From assembly GCA_030583925.1 (NCBI GenBank), contig CP129482.1:3348001-3412000 (forward strand): DNA of 64,000 nt, written 5' to 3'. The stretch's first letter is position 1, and the number at the start of each line of letters is the position of its first letter. A program made the translations under genes and the position numbers. The notes under the pieces are model-generated. The model was not told the DNA's origin, did no database searches, and worked only from the letters and a program-made list of their open reading frames with translations. Positions 14,958-24,438 of this stretch are shown in pieces. Source of the DNA: Anaerolineales bacterium (lineage in GTDB: Bacteria > Chloroflexota > Anaerolineae > Anaerolineales > Villigracilaceae).

Positions 14958-16723
14958 TTCTCCAACACGTAGCAGATTAACTGATCGCCGGGCTGGATGT
15001 CGTTGAAGCCTTTGAAACCGACGCCGCACTCGTAACCTTGCTTGATCTCCTTGACGTCTTCCTTTTCGTGTCGCAAAGAGCCCATGTCGCCTTCGTAGAC
15101 GAGGTCGGCGCCGCGATACAGTTTTACCTTTGCATTGCGGCGCAGTTCGCCATCGGTGACGCGGCAGCCCGCGACTTTGCCGAACTTCGAGGCGGAGAAA
15201 ACCTGCAACACCTGCGCGCGACCGATGACTTTTTCCTTCACTTCCGGTTCGAGCATACCCTTGAGGGCTTTCTCGATATCTTCGGTCATGCGATAGATGA
15301 TTTCGTAGAGGCGGATATCCACGCCTTCTTTTTCGGCAAGTTTGCGGGCAGAAACTTCCGCCTGCACGTTGAAGCCAATGGCGATCGCTTTCGAGGAGGA
15401 AGCGAGCATCACGTCGTTTTCGCCGATGTTGCCGGTTTCGGCGTAGATGATCTTGATGCCGATCTCGCCCGCGCCGAGTTTGTTCAACTCCGAAATGATC
15501 GGGTCGAGCGAGCCTTGCACGTCGGCTTTGACGATCAGGTTCAACTCTTTCGCCTCGCCCGCTTGCACGTTTGCGAACAAATCTTCGAGCGAAACTTTCT
15601 TCTTCGCTTGCGCCTGTGTCTTCGCCGCTTCCACGCGCTCCGCGACGATGGCGCGCGCCTCCTTGTCGGAGTCCACCACTTCAAACAGATCGCCCGCAGA
15701 CGGCACGTCGCTCAAACCCAAAACGGAGACAGGCGTAGAGGGACCAGCCTTCTTCACCGGTTTGCCTTTGAAATCTGACAGCGCGCGGAGTTTGCCGTGA
15801 GCGACACCCGCCACAACCACATCGCTCGCTTCGAGCGTTCCATTTTGAACGAGAAGAGTGGCGACCACGCCTTTCGTTTTATCCACTTCGGCTTCGATGA
15901 CCGTGCCGATGACCTTGCCGGAGGGATTCGCCTTGATCTCGGTGTTATCCGCCACAAGCAAGATGCCCTCAAGCAAATCGTCAATGCCTTGCTTTTGTTT
16001 GGCAGAGACTGGAATCACCATCGTGTTGCCGCCCCAATCGTCAGGAACAAGTTCCTGTTCGGCAAGTTGCTGTTTGACGCGGTCCACGTTGGCGTTGGGT
16101 CTGTCAATCTTGTTGAGCGCCACCATGATGGGAACCCGCGCCGCTTTCGCATGAGCGATTGCCTCACGCGTCTGCGGCATGACTCCATCGTCCGCCGCGA
16201 CCACCAGCACGACGATATCCGCTCCCTGCGCGCCGCGCGCCCTCATCTGCGTGAACGCCGCGTGACCGGGTGTATCGAGGAAGGTAATCAGCCGTCCTTT
16301 TTTCTCCACCTGATACGCGCCGATGTGTTGGGTGATGCCGCCCGCCTCCCCCGCCGCCACATCCGTTTGGCGGATCGCGTCAAGCAGGCTGGTTTTGCCA
16401 TGATCCACGTGACCGAGGATGGTCACCACCGGCGGACGCGCCTTCAACTGCGAAGAATCCTCGCCCGCGATCATCTGCCGCCAGAGCGGAACTTCGCCAG
16501 TCTCGACTTTTACTTCTTCGACTACTTCGGGAATCGCTTCAAAGCCATATTCAGCCACCACGATCGCGGCGGTGTCAAAATCCACCGACTGATTAATGGT
16601 AGCCATCACGCCGTTGGTCATCAATTTTTTGATCAGGTCAATCGGGCTTTTTTCGATCTTCTGAGCCAGGTCGCGCACCACAATGCTGACCGGCAATTCA
16701 ACTTTAGTTCCGTTGCTGCTCAT
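14951..16723 (-). CDS. infB: Translation initiation factor IF-2 (short form)
   Basis: 590 residues, lacking the long charged N-terminal region of enterobacterial IF-2. Short IF2_N domain (residues about 8-70), G domain with P-loop [12 protein letters not shown] (about 106-117), DTPGHAAF (switch II), NKID and SAKQKQGID, then domain II and the C-terminal fMet-tRNA binding domain ([16 protein letters not shown]). Directs fMet-tRNA to the 30S P site. Preceded by ylxR with a 130-bp gap of AT-rich low-complexity sequence; TTGGAGG lies upstream of the ATG. Confidence 0.97.
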   Translation of the reverse strand: MSSNGTKVELPVSIVVRDLAQKIEKSPIDLIKKLMTNGVMATINQSVDFDTAAIVVAEYGFEAIPEVVEEVKVETGEVPLWRQMIAGEDSSQLKARPPVVTILGHVDHGKTSLLDAIRQTDVAAGEAGGITQHIGAYQVEKKGRLITFLDTPGHAAFTQMRARGAQGADIVVLVVAADDGVMPQTREAIAHAKAARVPIMVALNKIDRPNANVDRVKQQLAEQELVPDDWGGNTMVIPVSAKQKQGIDDLLEGILLVADNTEIKANPSGKVIGTVIEAEVDKTKGVVATLLVQNGTLEASDVVVAGVAHGKLRALSDFKGKPVKKAGPSTPVSVLGLSDVPSAGDLFEVVDSDKEARAIVAERVEAAKTQAQAKKKVSLEDLFANVQAGEAKELNLIVKADVQGSLDPIISELNKLGAGEIGIKIIYAETGNIGENDVMLASSSKAIAIGFNVQAEVSARKLAEKEGVDIRLYEIIYRMTEDIEKALKGMLEPEVKEKVIGRAQVLQVFSASKFGKVAGCRVTDGELRRNAKVKLYRGADLVYEGDMGSLRHEKEDVKEIKQGYECGVGFKGFNDIQPGDQLICYVLEKS

Positions 16724-16853
16724 AGGACTGCCTCCAAATCTTCAAACCGACAAATGGTCAAAAGTTCAAATAAGCAGGCACGCCTTGCTCGCTTGCCTAT
16801 TTGTTCATTTGCCGATTGCGTTACGTTCGGCAGACAGCCCTGCGAGTCGATTG

Positions 16854-17180
16854 CTACATCGGGCTATCCGCCGTCTCTGCATCTGCGGGCAGAGTTTTCA
16901 TAAATTCTTCCAGCCGAGTTCGATCATCTTCGGTCAAGTTCGTTTTCAACGCGTGCGCGAGCGCGCCTTTCAAGCCTCGTTCCCAACACGCGCGGCGGTC
17001 ATGCAAGTAGGCTCCGCGCCCGGCGAGTTTCCCGGACGAATCCACTTTCAAGCCTTCCGCCGTGCGCACAATGCGGATCATCTGTCGCTTGGGCAAAACC
17101 TCGCGACAGCCCACACACGTCCGTTGGGGCACATGCTTCACACGTTGAACAGGATTCTTCGTCATACTCCTTGCGTTCAC
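16854..17180 (-). CDS. ylxR: YlxR/DUF448 RNA-binding protein
   Basis: 108 residues counted from GTG at 17180, or 103 from ATG at 17165; neither has an ideally spaced ribosome site (AAGGAG abuts the ATG). Family motif RTCVGCREVLPKRQMIRIVR and GRGAYLHDRRACWERGLK identify the YlxR family, a small RNA-binding protein encoded between nusA and infB in many bacteria and implicated in RNase P activity or transcription control in some species. A hairpin of the CCCCTCTCC/GGAGAGGGG type covers the intergenic region and the start (17178-17205). Confidence 0.92.
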   Translation of the reverse strand: MNARSMTKNPVQRVKHVPQRTCVGCREVLPKRQMIRIVRTAEGLKVDSSGKLAGRGAYLHDRRACWERGLKGALAHALKTNLTEDDRTRLEEFMKTLPADAETADSPM

Positions 17181-17205
17181 CTCTCTTTTAGTAGGAGAGG
17201 GGTGA
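17178..17205. repeat. Palindrome over the ylxR translation start
   Basis: Minus strand CACCCCTCTCCTACT-AAAA-GAGAGGTG; could hide the ylxR initiation region. Related to the CCCTCTCCCT/AGGGAGAGGG palindrome at 31460-31480. Confidence 0.5.
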
Positions 17206-17212
17206 GGGAAAC

Positions 17213-19072
17213 TTACTCGTCCTCGCTAAAACCATCTTCGCCGCGTTTGTGTTTCTTGCGGCTGACCACTTCGCCGCGCTCCTCGTCGAACTCGAGGGTC
17301 ACAGCCTTCTTCTTGCCTTTCTTGCCTTTCTTCTTGTCGCCCGACTCATCGTCGTCGGCGCCTGCAGATTGGAAGATCTCCGGCTTCATGGCGAACAATT
17401 CATCGAGCGAGACGCCGTCTTTCGCGTGCTCGTCTTCCTCTTCCTCGACGACTTTCCTCGCTTCTTTCTTCGGGGAAATCTGCTTCTCCGTAGGCGGCAT
17501 GACCTCCACCGGAAGCGCCTCGGGCTGCGATTCGGCTTCCACGGTCGGCTCAGCCGCCACGTCGGCAGGAAGCGGTTCGGGGAATTGAAGCGCGGCGAGC
17601 GCCTCTTCGATATTCTGCATGGCTTTCGGTCCAATGCCAGCGAGTCCAAGAACGCGGTTGGGGTCGGCTTTCAAAGTCGCCATCAAACTGCCGACCGTGT
17701 CGAAGCCAGCCTCGACGAGAATGTTGTACGTGTGTTCTTTGATGCCCGCCTGATCGAGCGGCATACCAAACGCCGCCGTCGGAATGTCGGGATGCACGCC
17801 CGCCGCTTCTTCTTCGGCGCGCGCCGCTTCTTCTTTGATTTGAATCGTGCGCTTCTCGACGCGGTCAACGAATTGACCAAGCGAGGAGTATTCCTCCGGC
17901 GTAATCGGGCGATTCTCCGCCTTCTTCGCGAGGATTTCTTCGATAGACGGAATCAACTCGACTGCGGCAGGCAACATCTCAGCGAGCGCCGCATCGGATT
18001 GTAATTTCTTGACCGCGTCGCCCGCGGCTTCGGTAAGCGATTTGATGTCGATGCGCCAGCCGGTGAGTTTCGCGGCGAGCCGCGCATTTTGTCCATCGCG
18101 TCCAATCGCGAGACTCAACTGGTCTTCCTGAACGACGACGGTTGCGGTCTTGTTATCTTCCGCTGCCGAAACATATACGCCGTTCACGCGCGCCGGGCTG
18201 ATGGCTTTTGAAATGTAAGTAACGGGGTCTTGGTCCCACTGGATGATGTCGATCTTTTCATCGTGCAATTCTTTGACGATGGCTTGAATGCGCACGCCCT
18301 TGATGCCCACGCACGCGCCGACCGGGTCCACGCCCGCCTGCGTCGCCATCACAGCGACTTTGGCGCGCGCACCGGGTTCACGCGCAATGGCGCGGATCTC
18401 GACCACGCCGTGATAAATTTCAGGCACTTCGTTTTCGAGCAGGCGCCGCAAGAAGTTTCGATGCCCACGCGAGAGAATGATCTGCGGTCCGCGTGAGCCG
18501 TCCTTCACTTCCAACACCACCGCGCGGACGCGTTCGTGCTGTTTGAAGCGCTCGCCCGGGATTCGCTGGTTGGCGGGCAGAATGCCTTCGGCTTTCATAT
18601 CCAAGCCCAGCGTTGTGGATTGCGCGTTCGTCGCTTGAACGATACCGCTGACGATCTCGCCGACCTGTCGTTCAAAATATTGCATCTGATTCGAGCGTTC
18701 CGCTTCGCGGATGCGTTGTTGAATCACTTGCCGAGCAGTCTGCGCGGCGACTCGGCCAAAGTCTGCGGGCGTTGTTTCCACAACCACCATATCGCCGAGT
18801 TGCGCTTCGGGATTCACCTTGCGCGCTTCTTCGAGCAAGACTTCGGTCTTCGGCTCCATGATGTCTTCGACGACTTCTTTTTCGGCAAAGACCAGCACCT
18901 TGCCGGTTTCCAAATCAATTTTGGCTTCGACGTGTTGCGCGGTAGACGCGTTGACAGCCCGCCGATAGGCAGACGCCATCGCGGATTCGATTGCCCCAAG
19001 GATCACCTCCCTGGAGAGTTGTTTTTCCTCCAACACTTCGTTGAAGGCAAGGGCAAATTCGTTCTTGGACAT
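17213..19072 (-). CDS. nusA: Transcription termination/antitermination protein NusA
   Basis: 619 residues, longer than the usual 350-500 because of an acidic and lysine-rich tail. Domains: NusA N-terminal RNAP-binding (1-125), S1 (about 135-200), KH1/KH2 (about 225-345, with [19 protein letters not shown]), a helix-hairpin-helix region (about 450-515, [14 protein letters not shown]) and a charged C-terminus after residue 545 with [10 protein letters not shown] and DEDE-like runs. Controls pausing, termination and rRNA antitermination. First gene of the operon; unlike many bacteria no rimP precedes it, since the upstream gene is divergent. Leader carries a candidate intrinsic terminator (19105-19129). 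Confidence 0.96.
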   Translation of the reverse strand: MSKNEFALAFNEVLEEKQLSREVILGAIESAMASAYRRAVNASTAQHVEAKIDLETGKVLVFAEKEVVEDIMEPKTEVLLEEARKVNPEAQLGDMVVVETTPADFGRVAAQTARQVIQQRIREAERSNQMQYFERQVGEIVSGIVQATNAQSTTLGLDMKAEGILPANQRIPGERFKQHERVRAVVLEVKDGSRGPQIILSRGHRNFLRRLLENEVPEIYHGVVEIRAIAREPGARAKVAVMATQAGVDPVGACVGIKGVRIQAIVKELHDEKIDIIQWDQDPVTYISKAISPARVNGVYVSAAEDNKTATVVVQEDQLSLAIGRDGQNARLAAKLTGWRIDIKSLTEAAGDAVKKLQSDAALAEMLPAAVELIPSIEEILAKKAENRPITPEEYSSLGQFVDRVEKRTIQIKEEAARAEEEAAGVHPDIPTAAFGMPLDQAGIKEHTYNILVEAGFDTVGSLMATLKADPNRVLGLAGIGPKAMQNIEEALAALQFPEPLPADVAAEPTVEAESQPEALPVEVMPPTEKQISPKKEARKVVEEEEDEHAKDGVSLDELFAMKPEIFQSAGADDDESGDKKKGKKGKKKAVTLEFDEERGEVVSRKKHKRGEDGFSEDE

Positions 19073-19104
19073 GCGAATAACTCCGTATACTCCTTATTTC
19101 AAGC

Positions 19105-19129
19105 AAAAAAGTGGGGGTCAGCCCACTTT
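19105..19129 (-). terminator. nusA: Candidate attenuator in the nusA leader
   Basis: Minus strand AAGTGGG-CTGACC-CCCACTT followed by a run of T. It lies about 30 nt after the predicted transcription start and 33 nt before the nusA ATG. No minus-strand gene precedes it, so its only plausible target is the nusA operon itself. Confidence 0.65.
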
Positions 19130-19163
19130 CCAGTGCGTGCTTCTAAGTTCAACGTGCAAAGGC

Positions 19164-19192
19164 ATTTTAGCACGGCGAATGAAAACTTGCAA
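19164..19192 (-). promoter_or_regulatory. Promoter of the nusA operon
   Basis: Minus strand -35 TTGCAA (19187-19192), 17-bp spacer, -10 TAAAAT (19164-19169). Predicted start near 19157, giving an 85-nt leader. It overlaps the divergent methyltransferase promoter. Confidence 0.65.
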
Positions 19193-19194
19193 GA

Positions 19195-19207
19195 TATAAT
19201 TTGCCTC
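19195..19207 (+). promoter_or_regulatory. -10 box of the methyltransferase gene, probably leaderless
   Basis: TATAAT at 19195-19200, then 7 nt (TTGCCTC), then ATG at 19208. No Shine-Dalgarno can fit. A -35 is not obvious. Confidence 0.55.
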
Positions 19208-19942
19208 ATGCCAGCGATCAACCTTGAAAAAGCCGCTTTGCGCGGCGAACCGTCTTATGTGTGGCGAGCCGGGCAACAACGACGGTTCGAGATGATCGCG
19301 CGCGCCGCAGGCGAACGCGTCAAAGGAATCATTCTCGAAAACGGATGCGGCATCGGGATGTATGTGGAGCGCCTCGCGCAATTCGGTGGAACGGTGATCG
19401 GATTGGAATACGACTTCGACCGCGCGCGCGAAGCGAAAGCGAACTCGCCTCACATTCTCAACGCGGCTGGGGAATTTCTTCCGCTTCTTTCCGACGTGTT
19501 CGACCTGATTCTCAGCCATGAGGTGATCGAACACGTGCAAGACGACCGCGCCGCCATCCGCGAAATGGTACGCGTACTCAAACCGGGCGGCAGAATCGTG
19601 TTGTTCTGCCCGAACCGCGGCTACCCTGTAGAAACGCATGGAATTTATTGGAAGGGGAAATATTATTTTGGCAACAAGTTATTCGTCAATTATCTGCCAC
19701 GAAAATGGCGCGACAAGCTTGCCCCGCATGTGCGCGTGTATTCAAAAAAAGATTTGTTGAAACTTTTCGAGGGTTTGCCTGTTAAGTTCATCGAGCAGAC
19801 AGTCATCTTTGGCGCGTACGACAACATCATTGCGCGGTTGGGAATCGCAGGCAAACTTTTGCGTGGTGTTCTGCAATTTTTGGAAAAGACGCCGCTGAAA
19901 GTTTTTGGACTGTCCCATTTTTGGGTTATAGAAAAGATTTGA
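19208..19942 (+). CDS. Class I SAM-dependent methyltransferase
   Basis: 244 residues. Motif I LENGCGIGMYVERLA (about residues 43-57), acidic end of strand beta-2 in VIGLEYDFDRA, motif II FDLILSHEVIEHVQDD and KPGGRIVLFCPNR. The SHEVIEHV element is typical of small-molecule methyltransferases of the UbiE/COQ5-like or glycolipid-modifying group. Divergent from nusA with overlapping promoters and an apparently leaderless start, so the long frame that extends upstream to 18536 is not coding. Followed after 6 nt by a DinB gene. Substrate not identifiable. Confidence 0.9.
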   Translation: MPAINLEKAALRGEPSYVWRAGQQRRFEMIARAAGERVKGIILENGCGIGMYVERLAQFGGTVIGLEYDFDRAREAKANSPHILNAAGEFLPLLSDVFDLILSHEVIEHVQDDRAAIREMVRVLKPGGRIVLFCPNRGYPVETHGIYWKGKYYFGNKLFVNYLPRKWRDKLAPHVRVYSKKDLLKLFEGLPVKFIEQTVIFGAYDNIIARLGIAGKLLRGVLQFLEKTPLKVFGLSHFWVIEKI

Positions 19943-19948
19943 AGCCAA

Positions 19949-20473
19949 ATGGACAAAACAGAATTACTATCCAACTTGAAAGACTCAAACCAACGTGTGT
20001 TGAAATGGTTTACCGAAATCCCTGCGAAAGATTTTTTTCACCGCGAGGGCGAGGTGTGGTCGGCGTCGGATAATGTGGATCACCTCATCAAGTCGCATAA
20101 GCCGATTGCGATGGCGATGAGGTTGCCCAAACTATCCCTGCGGGGAATGTTTGGGTGGGCGAATCAGCCGTCCCGTAGTTATGAAGCGGTTTGTCGGGTG
20201 TATCGCGAGGCGCTTGCCCAAGGAGGAGTCGCATCGGGCAGGTATCTTCCTGAACAGCGAAGTCCGGAGAATCCCGAAGCCGCAAAAGCGGACTTGTTGA
20301 ATCAATTTTCAAAAGCGAGCGGCGATCTTGTCTCGGTCGCTGAAAAATGGGACGAGGCTGATTTGGACGGTTATCTTCTCCCCCACCCGCTGATCGGAAA
20401 GTTGACGGTGCGCGAGATGTTGTATTTCACGATCTATCACAATTTGCGCCACGCAAGCCAAGAAGGGGATTGA
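19949..20473 (+). CDS. DinB-family protein
   Basis: 174 residues with the DinB/YfiT four-helix pattern. Candidate metal-binding histidines: NVDHLIKSHKPI (about residues 35-46) and HNLRHASQ near the C-terminus (about 163-170). Family members are metal-dependent, often thiol-related transferases, or stress-induced proteins of unknown activity. Co-directional with the methyltransferase and convergent with the GT2 gene only 7 nt away. Confidence 0.85.
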   Translation: MDKTELLSNLKDSNQRVLKWFTEIPAKDFFHREGEVWSASDNVDHLIKSHKPIAMAMRLPKLSLRGMFGWANQPSRSYEAVCRVYREALAQGGVASGRYLPEQRSPENPEAAKADLLNQFSKASGDLVSVAEKWDEADLDGYLLPHPLIGKLTVREMLYFTIYHNLRHASQEGD

Positions 20474-20480
20474 GCGCGGA

Positions 20481-21230
20481 TCATTTTTGTTCGGCGCGTT
20501 TGTGTTCCTTGCGAATGACAAGTTTCCAATACAGAATCGCAAGCCGGCGAAACGTGCGAAGGATGCGCCACGGGACAAAGAATTGAGAGACGCCGTATTT
20601 GCGAGAGTAGTGATTGACTGGCACTTCTGCAAACACATATCCGGCATCTTCGATCTTCTTGACCATTTCAAGGCAGATCGCTCCACTCAGACTCTCCAAT
20701 TTGATCTCATTGATAATTCGACGCGGGATGAGGCGGAAATCACAATCCACGTCTCGGATGCGAATGCTGAAAAATAGTTTAACAAGGTTGTGGTACGCGC
20801 GACCGATGACGGCGCGAGTCAAGGAATCATTGCGGGTGAGTTTGTAGCCGTTGACCACATCCACCCCATCTTGCAAAGCGTCAACGAGCAGGGGTAATTC
20901 CAGCGGGTTATATTGCGAATCGCCGTCCGTATAAAAAACCCAATCCTTTGTTGCCGTTTTGAAGCCGGTCTGTAGCGCCGCGCCATAGCCCCGATTTTTT
21001 GGATGATGAACGACCTTCAATTCGGGATATTTTCTTTCCATTTCATCCAAGATGGTCGCTGTGTAGTCGGCGCTGCCGTCATTGACGACGATAATTTCGT
21101 AATCGTCGGATACCTGCCGCAAAGCGACGCTCGCCGCGCCGATCATGCTGGCGATCGAGCCGCCGTCGTTATACGCGGGAAATACCGCGCTGATGCTGGA
21201 AATACGTCCATGAATAGGGTTGGTTGTCAC
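20481..21230 (-). CDS. Family 2 glycosyltransferase (polyprenyl-phosphate sugar synthase-like)
   Basis: 249 residues from a GTG at 21230, chosen because AGGAGGTGA lies 8-11 nt upstream and overlaps the stop of the preceding gene; a longer frame to 21554 only shadows that gene. GT-A fold: AVFPAYNDGGS at the N-terminus, IIVVNDGSADYT, DGDSQYNPLEL (DxD-like) and the DVDCDFRLIPR element typical of DPM1/undecaprenyl-phosphate glycosyltransferases. No C-terminal membrane helices beyond about one hydrophobic region. Likely charges a polyprenyl phosphate with a sugar that the membrane GT at 21986-23938 then uses. Third gene of that three-gene unit. Confidence 0.9.
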   Translation of the reverse strand: MTTNPIHGRISSISAVFPAYNDGGSIASMIGAASVALRQVSDDYEIIVVNDGSADYTATILDEMERKYPELKVVHHPKNRGYGAALQTGFKTATKDWVFYTDGDSQYNPLELPLLVDALQDGVDVVNGYKLTRNDSLTRAVIGRAYHNLVKLFFSIRIRDVDCDFRLIPRRIINEIKLESLSGAICLEMVKKIEDAGYVFAEVPVNHYSRKYGVSQFFVPWRILRTFRRLAILYWKLVIRKEHKRAEQK

Positions 21231-21238
21231 GCGATCTG

Positions 21239-21976
21239 TCACCTCCTGCCCACTGCAACAACGCTCAAGCCGAACGGCAAGCCGCTGCCGGCGACAAGCG
21301 GCGCTTCGGATGCAAGGATTTTTTGCAAAACTCGATTGAACGGACCGGCATTCAGAGTTAGATCGGAATGTTCCTCTGAGGGCGGTATCAACCTCTCGCT
21401 TAATCGTTTGATTACAGCGAGCGGAAACAAGAACATGTTGGCGAAAGAAATGTGTTCGAGGGTAAATCCGCTTTGGGCAAGCAAATGCGCAACCTCTTTT
21501 ATGGTGTAGCGTTTTCGGGTGTGTACCACCTTGTCGTGCGCTCCGCGAAGCCAATCGTAGGCAGGAAGTCGCAAAAGCACACGTCCGCCGGGGGCGAGGA
21601 TGCGAGCAAATTCACGCAACGCGGCAAGGTCGTCGGCGACCGCGCGCTCGTAGAGAACGTCGAAACTGGCGACAAGGTCGAAGGTGGCGGAAGCAAACGG
21701 AAGGTCGAGAACGGAAGCGCAGGTTAGGCGAGTCAAGTCGCGCTTTTGGCAGTAGGCGAGGGCTAGGGGTTCGATATCCACGCCGGTCACGAGTCCATAA
21801 TCTGTCAAAAAGTTCGACATGGCGGCGCCGGTTCCACATCCCGCGTCAAGGATTTTAAGAGGAACGGAATCTCTAAACCAACGACCGAGCAACTTCCGCG
21901 TGATGGCTTCCATGCCGCGATACCACCAATGCTCATCTTCGACGCGGTACATGAGATCGTATTCACGCGGGTCCAA
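21239..21976 (-). CDS. Class I SAM-dependent methyltransferase
   Basis: 245 residues starting at a TTG (21976) with GAGGA just upstream; the next ATG is at 21952, but residues before it (EYDLMYRVEDEHWWYRGM) are typical of the family, so the TTG is preferred. Motif I ILDAGCGTGAAMSNFL (about residues 41-56), VTGVDIEPLAL, FDLVASFDVLYE and APGGRVLLRLPAY. The EDxHWWYRG signature occurs in methyltransferases of surface-glycan and polyprenyl-glycan gene groups. It lies 9 nt after the membrane GT gene and overlaps the ribosome site of the GT2 gene, so all three are one operon. Confidence 0.9.
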   Translation of the reverse strand: MDPREYDLMYRVEDEHWWYRGMEAITRKLLGRWFRDSVPLKILDAGCGTGAAMSNFLTDYGLVTGVDIEPLALAYCQKRDLTRLTCASVLDLPFASATFDLVASFDVLYERAVADDLAALREFARILAPGGRVLLRLPAYDWLRGAHDKVVHTRKRYTIKEVAHLLAQSGFTLEHISFANMFLFPLAVIKRLSERLIPPSEEHSDLTLNAGPFNRVLQKILASEAPLVAGSGLPFGLSVVAVGRR

Positions 21977-21985
21977 GATTCCTCG

Positions 21986-23938
21986 TCAAGGTAATTGATA
22001 TGCCATGAGGATCGTGGTCCTACAATCATAGAGGTAGTGAACCGTACCTCCCGGATGGAGCCGCACCCAACTTTCCAACTCTGCAATGCGGTGTGGGTTG
22101 GCGATGATCGTTTCACCGGAGATCGGGTTCAACACATCCAGCGAATCGGCATGGTTAACGATCGGTCTGCGCTGACTCAGGAAGTCGGTTGAGGCGTGAC
22201 TCCCGTAGAAAAAAATCGGATTGCTGAGCAAATAGATATTCGATTCGCTCTCGACCGTTCTGGCATACGTTCCAAGGTAAGATGCAAACCGGCTTTCGAG
22301 GTTTCCGCCGAACCGGCATTGACCGGCAAAGTCTCCATAATATATCCACACATTGAGAATAAGCAGACCGATCAGCACGCTTGCCGTAGAGAACGCGTAT
22401 ACGTTCCGCGCCTTTTCCCAGCCGATGCCCCACGTTTCAAGAATCTGGTCCAGACCGATGGCGCACATGATTACCGCTGCAGGGAACGCCATCAACATCC
22501 GATAGGAATCGGCGGAGGGGGGAACGGCAAAGACTCCGACCGCGACGGTCGTCCCCCAGAAATAGCCGTTCAGAAGCAGGTAGGCGGGTTGTCGTACTCG
22601 GTAGAGGGCGATTCCCAAACCGACAAGAAATAAAACGGACGACACGACCGTTAACATTGACGAGGGGGAACCGTAGAAATCGATCGCGGGATAAAAAACA
22701 AGGGACAGAAACGCGTGGACAATCCGTTCAAACAAGATGGTTACGGCGCTTTGCCCAGTACTTTGCATGGTGGCGGTCAGCCAGCCGGATTGAAACATCC
22801 CATCTTGCGATAGGCGGTTCAAGAACTCTTCGGGATGTTTGGAGATGTAAAGCGCCTCGGGCAGGATCATGACAATGAACCCACCCCAGAACGCCAGCGC
22901 GGCGGGCAGAGCCGCTTTGAACCACGAACGATAAAAGAGAAAGGCAATGAGCATGTAGACCAACGCCAAGCCAACGATCACTTGGGCGGTCAGGTAAATC
23001 GAAAAGTTAAACGCCAAGAGAATTCCGCCAAGCGCAGTCCGCCAACTTTGCCGTTTTTCGAGTCCGCTGTATAAGAAATACAATTCGAGCGGGGCAAGCC
23101 AGGCGCCATGCACGTAGGCGACGGAAACAATGCGGCTGAAATGGATGTGCGTATGTGACATCGCCAAAAGAATGGCGGCGATCAGCGCGATCTTTCGTCC
23201 GCCGATCTGGCGCGCAAGCAGGTAAAGGGCAATAGCCCCAAGCGCGCCTCCGATCGCTGGCGGCAACCGCAGGGCAAAGGGAGATTCGCCGAAGATCCGA
23301 AACGCGGCGTTGATCAGTTGGAGATAGAGCGCGCCGAAGTTTTCCCACAAAGCAAACGGATTCGCAAGCCTCCCATCCACTGTGGATTGAGCCGCCAGCC
23401 CGATCAAACCTTCATCGCCGTCCAGGACGCGGGGCAACTCGCCAAGCCTATAAAAGCGTAGTGTGACAGCAAGAGCTATGATTGCCGTGACGGTCAAAAG
23501 TTCATTCCGGTTATCCCGGATCGCCGCTCGGATTTTTTCCGGGGAAACAACCCCACGCGCGAACGTAAACAGATAACAAAACCCAGCCATCAGCCAGATG
23601 GATAAGACCGGAATGTAATTTCTCTGGTAGAGCGTCGCGCCCACCGCCGCCAAGCCAGAGAATGCCGCCGCAGTAAAAATCCAGAACACATCATCGCGAA
23701 ATAGAGGGAGCGCGGCAATCTTCTGCAAACGTAACGTTGGGCGGATCAAAAGGGTGGATAAGAACAAAATCAGCCCCACGACGGTTATCCATGTAGAACG
23801 AGGGAAGACAAACGATTCGTCCAGCGGCTGGGATGCCAACAGCAATTGACTTAGTAGTAAAAGGACAATGCCAAACAAGCCGATCAAACGTCGAATCTTA
23901 ATGGGATCCTGAAGATCTTCAGGTTGTTCATTTGTCAT
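21986..23938 (-). CDS. ArnT/GT39-like integral membrane glycosyltransferase
   Basis: 650 residues from ATG 23938 (ACGGAG upstream). About 11-12 membrane helices. The first extracytoplasmic loop contains LGELPRVLDGDEGLIGLAAQ, where the D-G-D-E acidic residues match the catalytic loop of GT-C enzymes using polyprenyl-phosphate sugars. Then FGALYLQLINAAFRIFGESPFALRLP, a common ArnT/PMT element. A soluble C-terminal portion follows (about 520-650). Expected to transfer sugars to lipids or proteins on the outer face. First gene of an operon with the methyltransferase and GT2. Confidence 0.87.
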   Translation of the reverse strand: MTNEQPEDLQDPIKIRRLIGLFGIVLLLLSQLLLASQPLDESFVFPRSTWITVVGLILFLSTLLIRPTLRLQKIAALPLFRDDVFWIFTAAAFSGLAAVGATLYQRNYIPVLSIWLMAGFCYLFTFARGVVSPEKIRAAIRDNRNELLTVTAIIALAVTLRFYRLGELPRVLDGDEGLIGLAAQSTVDGRLANPFALWENFGALYLQLINAAFRIFGESPFALRLPPAIGGALGAIALYLLARQIGGRKIALIAAILLAMSHTHIHFSRIVSVAYVHGAWLAPLELYFLYSGLEKRQSWRTALGGILLAFNFSIYLTAQVIVGLALVYMLIAFLFYRSWFKAALPAALAFWGGFIVMILPEALYISKHPEEFLNRLSQDGMFQSGWLTATMQSTGQSAVTILFERIVHAFLSLVFYPAIDFYGSPSSMLTVVSSVLFLVGLGIALYRVRQPAYLLLNGYFWGTTVAVGVFAVPPSADSYRMLMAFPAAVIMCAIGLDQILETWGIGWEKARNVYAFSTASVLIGLLILNVWIYYGDFAGQCRFGGNLESRFASYLGTYARTVESESNIYLLSNPIFFYGSHASTDFLSQRRPIVNHADSLDVLNPISGETIIANPHRIAELESWVRLHPGGTVHYLYDCRTTILMAYQLP

Positions 23939-24247
23939 GGCAACTCCGTATGGTGTTGAAATTTCGATCAAGAGAGAAAACGACAGCCGGTCATAATCTG
24001 TTCACCCTTCAACCGCCGAGGTCCTCCCCTGATTCAACGCGTGCGAAACTTCTAGGTTTGAAATTATACCGAAAATTGAAACCGTTTCATGGAACCTTGC
24101 ATAATTATCATGAAGCGACAATCAAACGGCGCGCATTGCTCGTTTGCGTGTTATGCGCCTACTCACGGCGTGAGAGGAGTTGTTTTCACGGCGACTAGTG
24201 AAGATTAGAGCTTTTTTAGAATGACAAGTCTGTCGCGTAAATCACCG
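23939..24247. other. Intergenic region with a minus-strand -10 box
   Basis: No gene supported. Minus strand TATAAT at 24063-24068 is a plausible -10 for the membrane GT operon (leader about 120 nt); no convincing -35. The rest is unremarkable. The right end leads into the promoter of the riboswitch at 24248. Confidence 0.4.
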
Positions 24248-24395
24248 TACAATACGACGAAGTTAGGGAGTAGCCATGGCGTCCCAAGGGCGTCACCGGC
24301 TGGTCGTCAAGACGGAACGAACGTTCCCGGCCAGCCGTACGTGCAGAATCCGCACCATTGGCGAGACTATCCACATTTCAAGACTGTGGAGTCTC
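24248..24395 (+). ncRNA. yybP-ykoY (manganese) riboswitch with overlapping terminator
   Basis: A -10 TACAAT (24248-24253) is followed by the aptamer: TTAGGGAGTAGCC with GGCGTCCCAAGGGCGTC, the CCGGCTGG and CCGGCCAGCCG arms, and ATTGGCGAGACTATCC (24355-24372). The GGGAGTAG and GGCGAGAC elements are the two conserved internal loops of the yybP-ykoY Mn2+ sensor. The GAGACT of the aptamer is also the 5' arm of a terminator (24363-24404), so Mn2+ binding should block termination and turn on the TerC gene 34 nt downstream. Confidence 0.85.
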
Positions 24396-24404
24396 GTTTT
24401 TTTT
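24363..24404 (+). terminator. Riboswitch expression-platform terminator
   Basis: GAGACT-at-CCACA pairs with TGTGG-AGTCTC, followed by GTTTTTTTT. The 5' arm overlaps the conserved aptamer GAGAC, making aptamer and terminator mutually exclusive. Confidence 0.85.
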
Positions 24405-24438
24405 ATTCTCCACAATCGGCATACAAGGAGAATAAACA

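Noticed and set aside
18536..19207. Upstream extension of the methyltransferase frame
   Set aside because: It overlaps nusA antisense, and a TATAAT box lies 7 nt before the ATG at 19208.
21231..21554. N-terminal extension of the GT2 frame
   Set aside because: It lies antiframe within the methyltransferase gene; the GTG at 21230 has a good ribosome site and begins the GT2 domain.
24110..24208. Short plus-strand ORF of 32 codons upstream of the riboswitch
   Set aside because: No ribosome site, no repeats or composition bias; likely chance.
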